Origin: Variibacter gotjawalensis
Lineage (GTDB): Bacteria; Pseudomonadota; Alphaproteobacteria; Rhizobiales; Xanthobacteraceae
Reading direction: 5' to 3'
Length of the DNA: 64,000 bases
NCBI RefSeq assembly: GCF_002355335.1
Contig: NZ_AP014946.1
Coordinates: forward strand, 248,001-312,000
Below are positions 23,436 through 37,346 of the stretch, in pieces (position 1 is the first letter of the stretch; every line of letters starts with the position of its first letter). The position numbers and the translations under genes were made by a program. The notes beneath the pieces are model-generated. The model was not told where the DNA came from, ran no database searches, and saw nothing but the letters and a program-made list of their open reading frames with translations.

Positions 23436-24914
23436 GTGTTCAAAGCACCTGAACCCGGCAGCGATTTCACCTCCAACCTCATTCCTCAGGCCGAGGTTAC
23501 GGCCCCTGCCGGAGCTTCCGTGGCGGACGGCCGCTGGCTGCGCGTAAAGCAGCGCCTGCGCGCCGAACTCGGCGAAGACATCTTTGCGAGCTGGTTTGCA
23601 CGTTTGGACCTCGATTCCATAACGCTCGGCACCGTCCGCATGTCGGTCCCGACCCGCTTCCTCAAAAGCTGGCTGCAGTCTCATTATGCCGAGCGCGTTC
23701 TCGCGACCTGGCAAAGCGAAGACGAGACCATCAAACAGATCGATATCGTCGTCCGCTCGCCTGTCATCCGTCCGGCGATCGCAAAGGCCCGCGTGGCCGA
23801 ACAACCGGCCGCCACGGGTGAGCGCCGCAGCGCGACCACAACAGCGCCGACCGCAGCATCCGGCGATGCACCGACCGGATCGCCGCTCGACCCGCGCTTT
23901 GTTTTCGAGAACTTCCTCGTCGGCCGCGCCAACACGCTGGCCCACGCTGCCGCGAAGCAGGTCGCGCAAGCGCGCCGTCAGGACGCCGTTCTCTTCAATC
24001 CGCTCTACATCCATTCGGGTGTCGGCCTCGGCAAGACGCATCTGCTGCAAGCCATCGCTTGGGCGATCAGCGCGCAGGACCGCAAGGTGCTTTATCTCAC
24101 CGCCGAGAAGTTCATGTACGGCTTCGTCTCTGCGTTGAAGACGCAGACAGCACTCGCCTTCAAGGAAGCGCTGCGCGGCATCGATGTCCTCATCATCGAC
24201 GACCTGCAGTTCCTTCAGGGCAAGTCTACGCAGGTCGAATTCGGCCACACGCTCAATGCGCTGGTCGACTCCGGCCGCCAGGTCATCGTTGCGGCGGACC
24301 GTCCGCCGTCCGACCTCGAGAGCCTCGACGATCGTCTGCGCTCGCGTCTTGCCGGCGGCCTTGTTGTCGAGATGGGGGCGCTCAGCGAAGAGATTCGCCT
24401 CGAGATTTTGAAGAACCGCGTCAATCTCGCGCGTACGCATCACCCGGGCTTCGACGTCCCGGCGCCGATCTTGACCTTCATCGCCGAGACCGTGACGCAC
24501 AACGGCCGCGACCTCGACGGCGCGCTCAACCGCTTGCTCGCGCATAGCAAATTGACCGGCGGGCCGGTCACCATGGATATCGCGGAACTCGCGGTGCGCG
24601 ACCTTATCCGCCCGCAGGATATGAAGCGGGTCAAGATCGAGGACATTCAGCGCACCGTCGCGCGGCACTTCAACGTCAGCCGCTCGGACATGCTCTCGTC
24701 GCGCCGCACCGCCAACGTCGTGCGCCCGCGCCAGATCGCGATGTATCTCGCTAAGACCTTGACGCTGCGCTCACTTCCGGAAATCGGCCGCCGCTTCGGC
24801 GGGCGCGATCACACCACGGTGCTGCACGCGGTGCGCAAGATCGAGTCGCTCGCCGACCGCGATCGCACGCTCGCCGAGGAGATCGAAATCCTCAAGCGCA
24901 TGCTGGTGGAGTAG
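23436..24914 (+). CDS. dnaA: Chromosomal replication initiator protein DnaA
   Basis: DnaA binds DnaA boxes and opens the origin. The product is 492 residues from the GTG at 23436. Domain I includes [24 protein letters not shown], and domain II is a low-complexity linker. The AAA+ domain has Walker [15 protein letters not shown], Walker [14 protein letters not shown] and sensor [13 protein letters not shown]. Domain IV carries the DnaA signature [16 protein letters not shown]. The GTG is preceded by GGAGAAG at good spacing; an in-frame TTG at 23415 would add seven Arg-rich residues and has no ribosome-binding site. dnaN and recF, usually next, lie 28.5 kb away. Confidence 0.97.
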   Translation: MFKAPEPGSDFTSNLIPQAEVTAPAGASVADGRWLRVKQRLRAELGEDIFASWFARLDLDSITLGTVRMSVPTRFLKSWLQSHYAERVLATWQSEDETIKQIDIVVRSPVIRPAIAKARVAEQPAATGERRSATTTAPTAASGDAPTGSPLDPRFVFENFLVGRANTLAHAAAKQVAQARRQDAVLFNPLYIHSGVGLGKTHLLQAIAWAISAQDRKVLYLTAEKFMYGFVSALKTQTALAFKEALRGIDVLIIDDLQFLQGKSTQVEFGHTLNALVDSGRQVIVAADRPPSDLESLDDRLRSRLAGGLVVEMGALSEEIRLEILKNRVNLARTHHPGFDVPAPILTFIAETVTHNGRDLDGALNRLLAHSKLTGGPVTMDIAELAVRDLIRPQDMKRVKIEDIQRTVARHFNVSRSDMLSSRRTANVVRPRQIAMYLAKTLTLRSLPEIGRRFGGRDHTTVLHAVRKIESLADRDRTLAEEIEILKRMLVE

Positions 24915-25022
24915 CTAAACCGAAACGCAACACCGATCTGACATGTTCGTGGGCGAGGCTCCCCTTCGTGGTGCGGGCCTCGCCTGCGTGTTAGTCTTTG
25001 TTGGTTCACGGTGCGTGTCGGT

Positions 25023-26567
25023 ATGCCGTTACAGAGACGTCCAGCGTTGAAACGGGAAGTGCGGCGTCGCGGCCTTGGTCGCTTCGTCGCTGCGGGTTTT
25101 CGTGTGCCTGCGCTCGTTCTGATCGCCTTCGCGGCGGTTGGCGTCTTCGCGCTGCTGGAATTCGGCGTCCGCCCGGCTTCCGCGCAGTTCTTTGGCTTGT
25201 TCGAGCAGCAGCGTCCACGCCGTCAGGCCCCGCCGCAGCAGCGGCAGCAATTCTTCCCCTTCCCGTTCTTCGGCGGCAACACGCCGAGCTATCAGCAGCC
25301 GTGGGACGATCGGCCGACGCAGCGCGCAAGGCCGCAGCAGCAGCGCAATGACGCGCGCGCTCCCGCGCATAAACGCCCCGAAGTCGAGCCGGCCAAGAAC
25401 GTTCTCGTCTTCGGTGACTCGATGGCGGACTGGCTCTCCTACGGTCTCGAAGAAGCTTTCGCGGAAACCAACGAGCTCGGCGTGACGCGCAAGGTCCGGC
25501 AAGGCGCCGGCCTCATCCGCAACGAACAGCGCGATTACGATTGGGCGCAGGCCATCAAGGAGGCGACCGAGCGCGCCGACTTCGTGGTCATCATGACGGG
25601 CCTCAGCGATCGCAAGCCGATCCGCGAACGCGTCGACGCGAAACCGAACCCGAAAGATCGTCGCGCCAAGCCGGGCGAAAAGCCGAACGAGCGCGATGCC
25701 GATCCGGAAGCGACCACCATCATTGCCGAACCCGAGCGTGGCGCGAATGCCAGCGGCTCGCACGAATTCCGCTCCGAGAAGTGGAGCGAGCTTTACGGCA
25801 AGCGCATCGACGAGGTGATCGAAGCCGCGAAGGCAAAGCGCGTTCCAGTGATCTGGGTCGGGCTGCCGCCGGTGCGCGGACCACGCGCGCGCAGCGAAGT
25901 GCCGGTCCTCAACGACATCTACAAACTCAGCGCCGAGAAAAATGGCGTTACTTACGTGGATGTCTGGGAAGGCTTCGCGGGTGACGACGGCGATTTTACG
26001 CTGACTGGTCCCGACGTTATCGGTCAGGTGCGCCGCTTGCGCTCTCCCGACGGTGTCCACTTCACGCCGGCCGGTGCGCGCAAGCTCGCCCACTATGTCG
26101 ACCGCGAGATCAAACGCATGATGTCGCGCGAGTTGCCATTGGCTTTGCCGATTCCGTCCGAGCCGCAGCGCGGCGAACCACAACCTGCAGGGCCGGCCGC
26201 GCGTCCGCTCGCGGGTCCCGTCATCGCACTCACGGGCGGTACCGCGCCGCGCGAGGAAGCGCTTGTCGGCGCAACGCGTGAAGCGCGCGCAGAAGATCCG
26301 CTCGCCGTCAGCGTGATGGTGCGTGGTGAAGCTTTGCCGGGTCTACCGGGCCGTGCCGATTATTTTGCCTGGCCGAGCCCATACACGGTCGCCGACAACG
26401 ATGTAGCCGAACCGCCCGCACTGCCGGCCGCCGCCGTCGCGGCACGCCCGCAACCGGCCCGTCAAGCCGAGCCGGCTGCCAGCGCGAGCAATACGGGCAA
26501 TCGCGGAACGCGCCCGAGCGCGGCATCCGCCGTCGGTCCGACGCCGCGTTCGCGCGCTGTGCGGTAA
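25023..26567 (+). CDS. DUF459 (SGNH-hydrolase-like) exported or membrane-anchored protein
   Basis: This protein of about 514 residues has a basic N terminus, one membrane or signal segment (VPALVLIAFAAVGVFALLEFG) and a Gln/Pro-rich stretch. The DUF459 domain starts at NVLVFGDSMADWLSYGLEEAF, where GDS supplies the nucleophilic Ser of the SGNH fold. It ends with SPDGVHFTPAGARKLAHYVDREI, holding the Asp-x-x-His pair. A region rich in charged residues (residues about 200-240) interrupts the domain. The C-terminal 130 residues are Ala/Pro-rich. Likely periplasmic, possibly acting on cell-envelope acyl groups; the substrate is unknown. ATG at 25023 or GTG at 25011 are both possible. Confidence 0.85.
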   Translation: MPLQRRPALKREVRRRGLGRFVAAGFRVPALVLIAFAAVGVFALLEFGVRPASAQFFGLFEQQRPRRQAPPQQRQQFFPFPFFGGNTPSYQQPWDDRPTQRARPQQQRNDARAPAHKRPEVEPAKNVLVFGDSMADWLSYGLEEAFAETNELGVTRKVRQGAGLIRNEQRDYDWAQAIKEATERADFVVIMTGLSDRKPIRERVDAKPNPKDRRAKPGEKPNERDADPEATTIIAEPERGANASGSHEFRSEKWSELYGKRIDEVIEAAKAKRVPVIWVGLPPVRGPRARSEVPVLNDIYKLSAEKNGVTYVDVWEGFAGDDGDFTLTGPDVIGQVRRLRSPDGVHFTPAGARKLAHYVDREIKRMMSRELPLALPIPSEPQRGEPQPAGPAARPLAGPVIALTGGTAPREEALVGATREARAEDPLAVSVMVRGEALPGLPGRADYFAWPSPYTVADNDVAEPPALPAAAVAARPQPARQAEPAASASNTGNRGTRPSAASAVGPTPRSRAVR

Positions 26568-26591
26568 CGGCCTTACGAGACCCCCACGCGC

Positions 26592-26730
26592 TGGTCGTTC
26601 CCGGTCGAGTGCCTTGGCGAAGCCAGGCGCGAGGGCCGGGATCCATACGCCCAGTGTCTATCGTGACCTCGGAAGATTATGGATTCCGGGCTCGCTAGCT
26701 TGCTGCGCAAGCTGCGCCCCGGAATGACCA
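26592..26730. repeat. Palindromic intergenic repeat, family D
   Basis: A 139-base element has imperfect inverted ends, TGGTCGTTCCCGG and CCGGAATGACCA, and an inner copy GGATTCCGGGCTC..GCCCCGGAATGACC with AGCTTG..CAAGCT pairing in the loop. It fills the gap between the convergent DUF459 and gltD genes. The CCGGAATGAC end is a familiar intergenic sequence in Bradyrhizobium-type genomes. Confidence 0.6.
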
Positions 26731-26756
26731 GCAATTCTGCTGGGTCGCCTAGAGAA

Positions 26757-28175
26757 TTACCGCGGCAGGTTCGTCGATCCCATCAGAAACTTATCGACCG
26801 CATGCGCGGCCTGACGTCCTTCGCGGATCGCCCACACGACGAGCGACTGACCGCGCCGCATGTCACCGGCCGCGAACACCTTATCGACCGACGACTTGTA
26901 GGCCCGCGTATCCGCCGCGACGTTGCCGCGCGGATCGAGCGAGACGCCGAGCGCTTTCAACATCCCCTCCTGCACCGGCGAGACGAAGCCCATCGCGAGC
27001 AGCACGAGATCGGCACGCAGCGTGAACTCCGACCCCGGCACAGCCTTGAACTTCTCGTCGACACGCACGCACTTGAGACCACGCACCTGACCGTTGGCGC
27101 CGGTGAACTCCTGCGTCAGCACGGCGAATTCGCGCGACGCACCTTCCTCGTGCGACGACGAGGTGCGCAGCTTCAGCGGCCAGTTCGGCCACGTCATGTC
27201 CTTGTTCTCTTTGATCGGCGGCTCCGGCATGATTTCGAGCTGCGTCACCGAGAGGGCGCCCTGGCGCACCGACGTGCCGATGCAGTCCGAACCCGTGTCG
27301 CCGCCGCCGATGACGATGACATGCTTGCCACCCGCGAGGATCGGCGCAACGTTGCCGATCGGCTCGTCCGAAACGCGGCGGTTCTGCTGCGGCAGAAATT
27401 CCATCGCGAAGTGAATGCCCGAAAGATCGCGGCCCGGCACCGGGAGATCGCGGCCCTTCTCGGCGCCGCCCGTCAGGATGACGGCATCGTGCCCGTCGAC
27501 GACGACTTCGATCGGGAGATTCTCGCCGACGTGCTGGCCGTAATGGAAGGTGACGCCTTCGCCTTCCATCTGCTTCACGCGGCGATCGATCAGGTGCTTC
27601 TCCATCTTGAAGTCCGGAATGCCGTAGCGGAGCAAACCGCCGGCCTTCTGGAACTTCTCGTAGAGATGCACGTCGTGACCTGCGCGCGCGAGCTGCTGCG
27701 CGGCCGCGAGACCGGCCGGTCCGCCGCCGATCACCGCAACCTTCTTGCCGGTCTTCACCTTCGGCGGCTCAGACTTGATCCAGCCTTCCTTGAAGCCGCG
27801 ATCCGCGATTGCGCATTCGATCGTCTTGATCGTGACCGGCGTGTCTTCGAGATTCAGCGTGCAGGATGCTTCGCACGGCGCCGGACAAACGCGTCCGGTG
27901 AACTCCGGAAAATTGTTCGTCGTGTGCAGATTGCGCGAGGCTTCTTCCCAGTCGCCGCGATAGACGAGATCGTTCCAGTCCGGGATCTGGTTGTTCACCG
28001 GACAGCCGTTGTGACAGTACGGAATGCCGCAATTCATGCAGCGCGCGGCCTGATCGCGGTTCGCTTCTTCCGACAGCGGAATGACGAATTCGCGGTAGTG
28101 CCGCACGCGATCGCCGGCCGGGCCGTAGCGCCGGTCGCGACGATCGATTTCGAGGAAGCCTGTTACCTTACCCAC
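26757..28175 (-). CDS. gltD: Glutamate synthase (NADPH) small subunit
   Basis: GltD passes electrons from NADPH through FAD to the large subunit for conversion of glutamine plus 2-oxoglutarate into two glutamates. The 472-residue product has the N-terminal Cys clusters for 4Fe-4S centres ([20 protein letters not shown] and CPAPCEASC), the FAD loop [21 protein letters not shown] and the NADPH loop [20 protein letters not shown]. The C-terminal [22 protein letters not shown] is typical. It starts with GTG (28173-28175). The gene lies ten bases after a 51-residue coupled membrane-protein gene, so gltB, the small gene and gltD form one operon. Confidence 0.97.
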   Translation of the reverse strand: MGKVTGFLEIDRRDRRYGPAGDRVRHYREFVIPLSEEANRDQAARCMNCGIPYCHNGCPVNNQIPDWNDLVYRGDWEEASRNLHTTNNFPEFTGRVCPAPCEASCTLNLEDTPVTIKTIECAIADRGFKEGWIKSEPPKVKTGKKVAVIGGGPAGLAAAQQLARAGHDVHLYEKFQKAGGLLRYGIPDFKMEKHLIDRRVKQMEGEGVTFHYGQHVGENLPIEVVVDGHDAVILTGGAEKGRDLPVPGRDLSGIHFAMEFLPQQNRRVSDEPIGNVAPILAGGKHVIVIGGGDTGSDCIGTSVRQGALSVTQLEIMPEPPIKENKDMTWPNWPLKLRTSSSHEEGASREFAVLTQEFTGANGQVRGLKCVRVDEKFKAVPGSEFTLRADLVLLAMGFVSPVQEGMLKALGVSLDPRGNVAADTRAYKSSVDKVFAAGDMRRGQSLVVWAIREGRQAAHAVDKFLMGSTNLPR

Positions 28176-28184
28176 GGACGTCTC

Positions 28185-28336
28185 TCACAAGATAAAATTC
28201 CAGAACGCAACGGCGAGCACGATGCCGAGCACGAAGATCGTTCCCGACACGGTGCCGTTCACCAGATAGACGGCGAGCGGCACCGCAAGAGCAATTCCGA
28301 CAGTCATCGCAATCAAACCAATTGCGAATTTCTGCC

Positions 28337-28340
<4 letters not shown>
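28185..28340 (-). CDS. 51-residue two-helix membrane protein encoded between gltB and gltD
   Basis: This short gene starts with an ATG that overlaps the gltB stop (ATGA, 28337-28340) and ends ten bases before the gltD start. It encodes a 51-residue protein: [20 protein letters not shown], then a [13 protein letters not shown] turn, then a second helix [17 protein letters not shown]. Two transmembrane helices joined by a short Asn-Gly turn fill almost the whole chain. The tight coupling to gltB implies synthesis in fixed proportion to glutamate synthase. Neither partner is a membrane protein, so the role may be to tether or modulate the enzyme or an unrelated membrane function. I know no named family. 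Confidence 0.75.
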
Positions 28341-33049
<4,709 letters not shown>

Positions 33050-33458
33050 TCGCGTGTCCCCTGTTAGGGCTGGTCGGTCGTCTGGCGTTTCCCGGGTTTG
33101 CTGACACACTTCGGGCGTCAGGCGAGCCTGGGTCTTTTTTTTCTTTAGCGGCTGAATGGGGCCGCCTCGGAGAGAAATTTTGCGCCGTTAGGCGCGCCGC
33201 GCTGCCCCTATTAGGGCAACAAAACCAAGGTGTTAATTCAACACCGTTTTGCGTTTCGGTTTTCGGCGCACGGGCGATACTCTCTCACGAAGGCGAATGC
33301 AGGACAGCAATGCTGTCCTAATTGCCCCATCAATGCCAAACTTTGACGTGTGGCACAAGCGTAGAGTTATTCCAGACCACGCTCGATACCAAACTTTTTC
33401 TCACGCGTTGCCGCCCCGCCTCTCCCATTCCGTGTGTCCCGGCGCTACGGGTCAATGC
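33050..33458. other. gltB-threonine aldolase divergent intergenic region with two palindromes
   Basis: This is 409 bases with no gene I can support; open frames through it lack ribosome-binding sites. Two inverted repeats stand out: GGTGTT-aattc-AACACC (33229-33245), and AGGACAGC-aat-GCTGTCCT (33301-33319), an eight-pair hairpin without a U-tract. Both are placed to act as operators or leader structures for gltB (leftward) or the aldolase (rightward). There is no match to the sigma-54 promoter pattern GG-N10-GC that I would trust. Confidence 0.4.
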
Positions 33459-34517
33459 ATGAACTTTGCCAGCGACAACACGGCGGGCATTCCCGCCCCG
33501 ATCCTCGACGCGATCACGGCCGCCAACGAGGGCTATTCCTTAGGCTACGGAAACGACGATTGGACGAAGCGCGTCGAGGCCAGACTCTCGGAATTGTTCG
33601 AGCGCGAGGTGGCTGCCTTCTTGGTGCCGACCGGCACGGTCGCGAACTCGCTTGCCCTCGCGCATCTCTCGCCGCCCTGGGGCGCAGTGCTTTGCCATGT
33701 GGATTCCCACGTCAACGACGATGAATCCGGCGCGCCCGAGTTCTTCGGCGGCGGCCTGAAGCTGCTGGAACTGCCCGGCCAGAACGCGAAGATCGACCCT
33801 GCGGTGCTCACCGAGCGGCTGTCCCGCCTGCGCGGCGCGCCGCATAGCGTGCTGCCGTCTGTCGTCTCGATCACCCAATCGACCGAGCTCGGCACCGTCT
33901 ACAGCCTGTCGGAAATTGCGGCCCTCGCCGAAATCGCGCGCAGCCGTAGCCTCAAACTGCACATGGACGGTGCACGCTTCGGCAACGCGATTGCCTCGCT
34001 CGGCTGCGCGCCGGCGGAAGCGACCTGGAAAACCGGCGTCGATGCCCTCTCGTTCGGCGCGACCAAGGGCGGCGCCCTCGCGGCCGAAGCCATCGTTTTC
34101 TTCAATCCGGCCGATGCGGCCGGCATGTCCTCACGCCGCAAGCGCGGCGGCGCGCTGATTTCAAAACACCGCTTCATCGCGGCGCAGTTCGAGGCGTATC
34201 TCAAGGACGATCTGTGGCTGAAGCTCGCGCGCCACGCTAACGCGATGGCGAAGCGTCTGTCGGACGGCCTGTCAGCCGCCGGCGAGCCGCCGATGTGGCC
34301 GGTCGAAGCCAACGAGGTTTTCGCAATTCTGTCGAACGACGCCGATGCGCGGCTGAGGAAAGCCGGCGCAGCGTATTACCCGTGGCAGGCCGTGGCGCTG
34401 CCGGAAGGCCGCAAAGTCCCGCAGGGTCACGGACTTTTCCGCCTCGTCACATCCTTCGCGACGAGAGCCGACGATGTCGATGCCTTCTTACGCATCGCAC
34501 ACCCTACCAAACCGTAA
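33459..34517 (+). CDS. ltaE: Low-specificity L-threonine aldolase
   Basis: This 352-residue PLP enzyme cleaves threonine or allo-threonine to glycine and acetaldehyde. It begins MNFASDNTAGIPAPILDAI, the family N terminus, and contains FLVPTGTVANSLALAH (PLP phosphate grip), KLHMDGARFGNAIAS (Asp contacting the PLP ring) and LSFGATKGGALAAEAIVFF with the PLP-binding Lys. The ATG at 33459 is chosen because the upstream in-frame residues are unlike the family. The gene is divergent from gltB. It would supply glycine or one-carbon units. Confidence 0.9.
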   Translation: MNFASDNTAGIPAPILDAITAANEGYSLGYGNDDWTKRVEARLSELFEREVAAFLVPTGTVANSLALAHLSPPWGAVLCHVDSHVNDDESGAPEFFGGGLKLLELPGQNAKIDPAVLTERLSRLRGAPHSVLPSVVSITQSTELGTVYSLSEIAALAEIARSRSLKLHMDGARFGNAIASLGCAPAEATWKTGVDALSFGATKGGALAAEAIVFFNPADAAGMSSRRKRGGALISKHRFIAAQFEAYLKDDLWLKLARHANAMAKRLSDGLSAAGEPPMWPVEANEVFAILSNDADARLRKAGAAYYPWQAVALPEGRKVPQGHGLFRLVTSFATRADDVDAFLRIAHPTKP

Positions 34518-34654
34518 TGCGTTTGCCGCAGAGGCGCCCCATTCCATCGTGATGGTGTTAACGAAGCCGGCCTGCGGGTGCAGCAAGGACTGGCAAGGGG
34601 TGCGTCGAGTGTGAGGCCGTCAGGCTCATGCTCATTGGGATCAGGAGTTTGCAC

Positions 34655-35521
34655 GTGAAATTGCGTGTCGTGACGTTGGCCGCGCTAGCAAGCGTTGGCG
34701 CAGCAACTTCCGCTATGGCTCAGCCGCGCTGGGCTTACGATTATCCTTCGTATTACGGTGGCCCATATGGCGGGCCGCGTTATGACTACGGCGAACGCGA
34801 TTACTATCGCGATCGAGGACCGTCCGAATTCGAAGGTCTCCGCCTCGGCGAGATCCACGGCATTCTTCGCTCGCGCGGTTTGCGCGCGATGGCGCAGCCG
34901 ATGCGGCGCGGCGATCGTTATGTCGTCATCGCTCAGGACTCTTACGGACGCTCGCAGCGCGTCGTGATTGATGCCGAAACCGGCTCGATCCTCCGCGTCG
35001 TCGCCGCACGTCCGAACGTCGACGATCCTTCCGTCCGCTCGCCTGAGGCAGGCGGCGCGCCGCCGTTGCCGCCGCTCAATCGTCCGCAGGCGAATGCGGC
35101 GCCGACACACGGCCCCGAGGCTGCGCGCCCGCCGGCCGCGACACCGAAGGCCGCGAAGCCCGCACAGCCGCCGCAGCAAACCGCGAAGGCCTCGCCCGAT
35201 GCTCCGCCGATGCCGCGCGCACGCCCGGGCGATGCGCCGACCACCGGCAAGCCGAACGACAAGCCCGCGCGCGTGATCCTGCCGGGCGGCCCGGTGCCGA
35301 AGCAGGATCGCACGGCCGGTCGTTCTTACGTTCCGCCGCCGGCTCCCGCAGCAGCGCCGGCTGAATCGCCGGTCGAGACGCCGCCGGCCGCAGCACCTCC
35401 GCCGCCCGCAACAACGCCGCCGCCGGAAGCCGCCCCGCCGGCCCCGACGGAGGCCGCACCGGCCGCGCCCGCATCCCCGGGCCAGCCCGATCCTTCGATC
35501 CCGCCCGCTCAATCCTTCTGA
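34655..35521 (+). CDS. Exported Pro/Ala-rich protein with a PepSY-like N-terminal region
   Basis: The 288-residue protein starts at a GTG (34655) with AGGAG at 34643-34647; the signal peptide KLRVVTLAALASVGAATSAMA is clear. A Tyr/Gly-rich segment (residues about 25-50) is followed by a compact region, LRLGEIHGILRSRGLRAM then RYVVIAQDSYGRSQRVVIDAETGSIL. Its helix plus strands ending in D-x-x-T-G resemble a PepSY domain. The remaining 160 residues are low-complexity Pro/Ala with few charges, as in envelope proteins that span the periplasm. An upstream ATG at 34628 would spoil the signal peptide. Function unknown. Confidence 0.78.
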   Translation: MKLRVVTLAALASVGAATSAMAQPRWAYDYPSYYGGPYGGPRYDYGERDYYRDRGPSEFEGLRLGEIHGILRSRGLRAMAQPMRRGDRYVVIAQDSYGRSQRVVIDAETGSILRVVAARPNVDDPSVRSPEAGGAPPLPPLNRPQANAAPTHGPEAARPPAATPKAAKPAQPPQQTAKASPDAPPMPRARPGDAPTTGKPNDKPARVILPGGPVPKQDRTAGRSYVPPPAPAAAPAESPVETPPAAAPPPPATTPPPEAAPPAPTEAAPAAPASPGQPDPSIPPAQSF

Positions 35522-35538
35522 GCCGCGCGCAAAACAAA

Positions 35539-35563
35539 ACGCCCCGGATCATCTCCGGGGCGT
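35539..35563. terminator. Bidirectional Rho-independent terminator
   Basis: Stem ACGCCCCGGA (35539-35548) with TCCGGGGCGT (35554-35563), loop of five bases, flanked by AAAAC on the left and TTTCG on the right. It lies between two convergent genes (Pro-rich protein, hsp20) and can serve both. Confidence 0.8.
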
Positions 35564-35592
35564 TTCGCGTTGAGGCTCAAGCTATCGCGACG

Positions 35593-36054
35593 TTACGCGG
35601 CTTGCTTGGTCTCGATGACCTTCGGCGAGCTGCCGTTGATCGCGATCTGGCGCGGCTTCTTCGCTTCGGGGATCTCGCGCTCGAGATCGACATGCAGCAG
35701 GCCGTTTTCGAGGCTTGCGCCGCGAACCTGCACATAGTCGGCGAGCTGGAAGCGGCGCTCGAAAGCGCGGCCCGCGATACCCTGATGCAGAACCTCGACG
35801 CCATCCTGCGCGGCCTTCGCCTGCTTCTCGCCGCGGATCGTCAAGGCGTTTTCCTTGCTCTCGATCGCGAGATCAGCCTCGCCAAAGCCGGCGACCGCGA
35901 CCGTGATGCGGTAGGCATTCTCGCCGGTGCGTTCGATGTTGTACGGGGGATAGGAGTTCGTCGTGTCGAGACCATTCACCTGATCGAGCAGGGAGAAAAG
36001 ACGGTCGAAGCCGACGGTCGAACGATAGAGCGGTGCAAAGTCGTAAGTACGCAT
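35593..36054 (-). CDS. hsp20: Small heat shock protein, Hsp20/IbpA class A
   Basis: The 153-residue chaperone holds unfolding proteins during heat stress. It begins MRTYDFAPLYRSTVGFDRLFSLLDQ, the hallmark N terminus of rhizobial class A small heat shock proteins. The alpha-crystallin domain runs from YNIERTGENAYRITVAVAGF to the A-x-L-x-x-G-L-L motif ASLENGLLHVDLEREIPE, and the C-terminal extension carries the I-x-I-like RQIAIN. The start at 36052-36054 follows a very strong AAGGAGG, which is also the target of an upstream ROSE-like hairpin. Expression is expected to be low at normal temperature and to rise on heating. Confidence 0.95.
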   Translation of the reverse strand: MRTYDFAPLYRSTVGFDRLFSLLDQVNGLDTTNSYPPYNIERTGENAYRITVAVAGFGEADLAIESKENALTIRGEKQAKAAQDGVEVLHQGIAGRAFERRFQLADYVQVRGASLENGLLHVDLEREIPEAKKPRQIAINGSSPKVIETKQAA

Positions 36055-36145
36055 GGATTGTCCTCCTTCAGAGCGACGGTTTGCGTAACGCCCGCCCGCC
36101 AAAAGGGCCGGGCGTCGGGGAAAGCGCAGCCGAATGGCCTACGCT
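36055..36145 (-). promoter_or_regulatory. ROSE-like RNA thermometer in the hsp20 leader
   Basis: On the minus strand, the last part of the leader reads UCGCUCUGAAGGAGGA (36061-36076), which folds so that CGCUCU pairs with GGAGG and leaves a bulged G. This is the U(U/C)GCU anti-Shine-Dalgarno signature of ROSE elements that control small heat shock genes in rhizobia. A GC-rich hairpin just upstream (ACGCCC..GGGCGT, about 36084-36116) resembles the supporting helices. The leader length of about 90 bases from the predicted heat-shock promoter also fits. Confidence 0.65.
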
Positions 36146-36151
36146 CCCAAT

Positions 36152-36180
36152 GATTTAGGATTGCGCGCTATGCTTTCAAG
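36152..36180 (-). promoter_or_regulatory. Candidate sigma-32 (RpoH) promoter of hsp20
   Basis: CTTGAAA at 36174-36180 (minus strand) matches the RpoH -35 element. The -10 candidate CCTAAATC (36152-36159) is 14 bases further. The spacing is right, and the predicted transcript begins about 90 bases before the hsp20 start, which includes the ROSE-like hairpin. The -10 match is only moderate. Confidence 0.5.
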
Positions 36181-36219
36181 AGGCGGCTGATATAAGCGAT
36201 TTTGGGCCTGGGGAGCTGA

Positions 36220-37200
36220 ATGCTGGACGTCGTTTCGCAAGGTAAATCTGTAGCGTCCCAAAACGACGTTTTGACTCTGCGCGATTTTCCGCCGCCCGAC
36301 GGCGCCGTCGCGGGCCGCTTCAAAACACGCGACGGCGTGACGCTCCGTTACGTGCGCTGGTCGCGGCCGCGCGGCCGCCTCGGCACCGTTTGCCTCTTCC
36401 AAGGCCGCGCCGAATTCGTCGAGAAATATTTCGAAGTCGTGCGCGAACTTCTGCAGCGCGGCTTCTCGGTCGCGACCTTCGATTGGCGCGGCCAAGGCCT
36501 CTCCGAACGCCCCCTCCGCGATCCGCGCAAAGGCCATGTCGGCGACTTCCCCGAATACGACAACGACGTCGAAGCCTTCATGCGCGAAGTCGCGCTGCCG
36601 GACTGCCCGCCGCCTTACTACGCGCTCGGCCATTCGATGGCGGGCGCGACATTGCTGCGCATGGCCGAACAGCGCCGCTATTGGTTCGAGCGCACGGTTC
36701 TCTCCGCGCCGATGATCGGCCTTGCCGGCGGCGGCGGATCGCCGAGCGCGAAGAGCGCCGCGCATTGGCTGCGCCGCTTCGGTCTCGGCAAGCGCTACAT
36801 TCCGGGCGGCGGCGCGACTGCGATCAATACGCTGCCGTTCAAAGACAACGCGCTCACCTCCGATCCCGATCGCTACCAGCGCACGACGGAATTGATCGGC
36901 GCTTTCCCCCAGCTCGCGCTCGGCTCGCCGACCGTCGCCTGGCTCGAAAGTGCGTATCGGCAAATGGCGGAGTTTGCCTCGCCGTCATTCTCGCGCGGAA
37001 TTCAACAGCCGATCCTGATCGTCGGCGCCGGCAACGATCGCGTCGTCTCGACGCCGATCATGGAGACGTTCGCGCAAGGCCTGCCGACCGGCTCGCGCGT
37101 CGTGATCGCCGGCGCCAAGCACGAAATCCTGATGGAGCAAGATCGCTTCCGCGCCCAGTTCTGGGCCGCTTTCGACGCGTTCGTTCCGCCGAAGAGGTGA
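36220..37200 (+). CDS. Alpha/beta hydrolase, lysophospholipase L2 / monoacylglycerol lipase-like
   Basis: This 326-residue serine hydrolase has the oxyanion-hole region TVCLFQGRAEFVEKYFEVV, then FDWRGQGLSERP, the nucleophile elbow ALGHSMAGATLL, an acid residue in ILIVGAGNDRVVS and the His in GAKHEILMEQD. The Hydrolase_4 pattern (G-R-[AS]-E-[FY]-x-E-K-Y) is that of PldB. It has no signal peptide, so it is probably cytoplasmic and turns over lysophospholipids or monoacylglycerols. GGGGAG precedes the ATG. It is divergent from hsp20, whose heat-shock promoter lies in the shared region. Confidence 0.9.
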   Translation: MLDVVSQGKSVASQNDVLTLRDFPPPDGAVAGRFKTRDGVTLRYVRWSRPRGRLGTVCLFQGRAEFVEKYFEVVRELLQRGFSVATFDWRGQGLSERPLRDPRKGHVGDFPEYDNDVEAFMREVALPDCPPPYYALGHSMAGATLLRMAEQRRYWFERTVLSAPMIGLAGGGGSPSAKSAAHWLRRFGLGKRYIPGGGATAINTLPFKDNALTSDPDRYQRTTELIGAFPQLALGSPTVAWLESAYRQMAEFASPSFSRGIQQPILIVGAGNDRVVSTPIMETFAQGLPTGSRVVIAGAKHEILMEQDRFRAQFWAAFDAFVPPKR

Positions 37201-37213
37201 GTGGAGGCACCAT

Positions 37214-37338
37214 GTAGCCTGGATGGAATGAGGCTACGCGCGGGAGCGCGAGCCGAATGAAATCCAGGGTCAACCTCGCGGCAAATCCGCATCCCGGATT
37301 GCGCGAGGCGCTTCGCGCCATCGCTCCATCCAGGCTAC
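37214..37338. repeat. Palindromic intergenic repeat, family B, copy 1
   Basis: A 125-base element with inverted ends: GTAGCCTGGATG at the left and CATCCAGGCTAC at the right. Inside, AATCCAGG and CCCGGATT mark the centre. Related elements occur at 46513-46634 and 49292-49417. It lies between convergent genes. Confidence 0.8.
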
Positions 37339-37346
37339 AGAAGAAC

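Noticed and set aside
33249-33458. N-terminal extension of threonine aldolase
   Set aside because: The extra 70 residues are not like the family, contain the palindrome AGGACAGC..GCTGTCCT, and have no ribosome-binding site.
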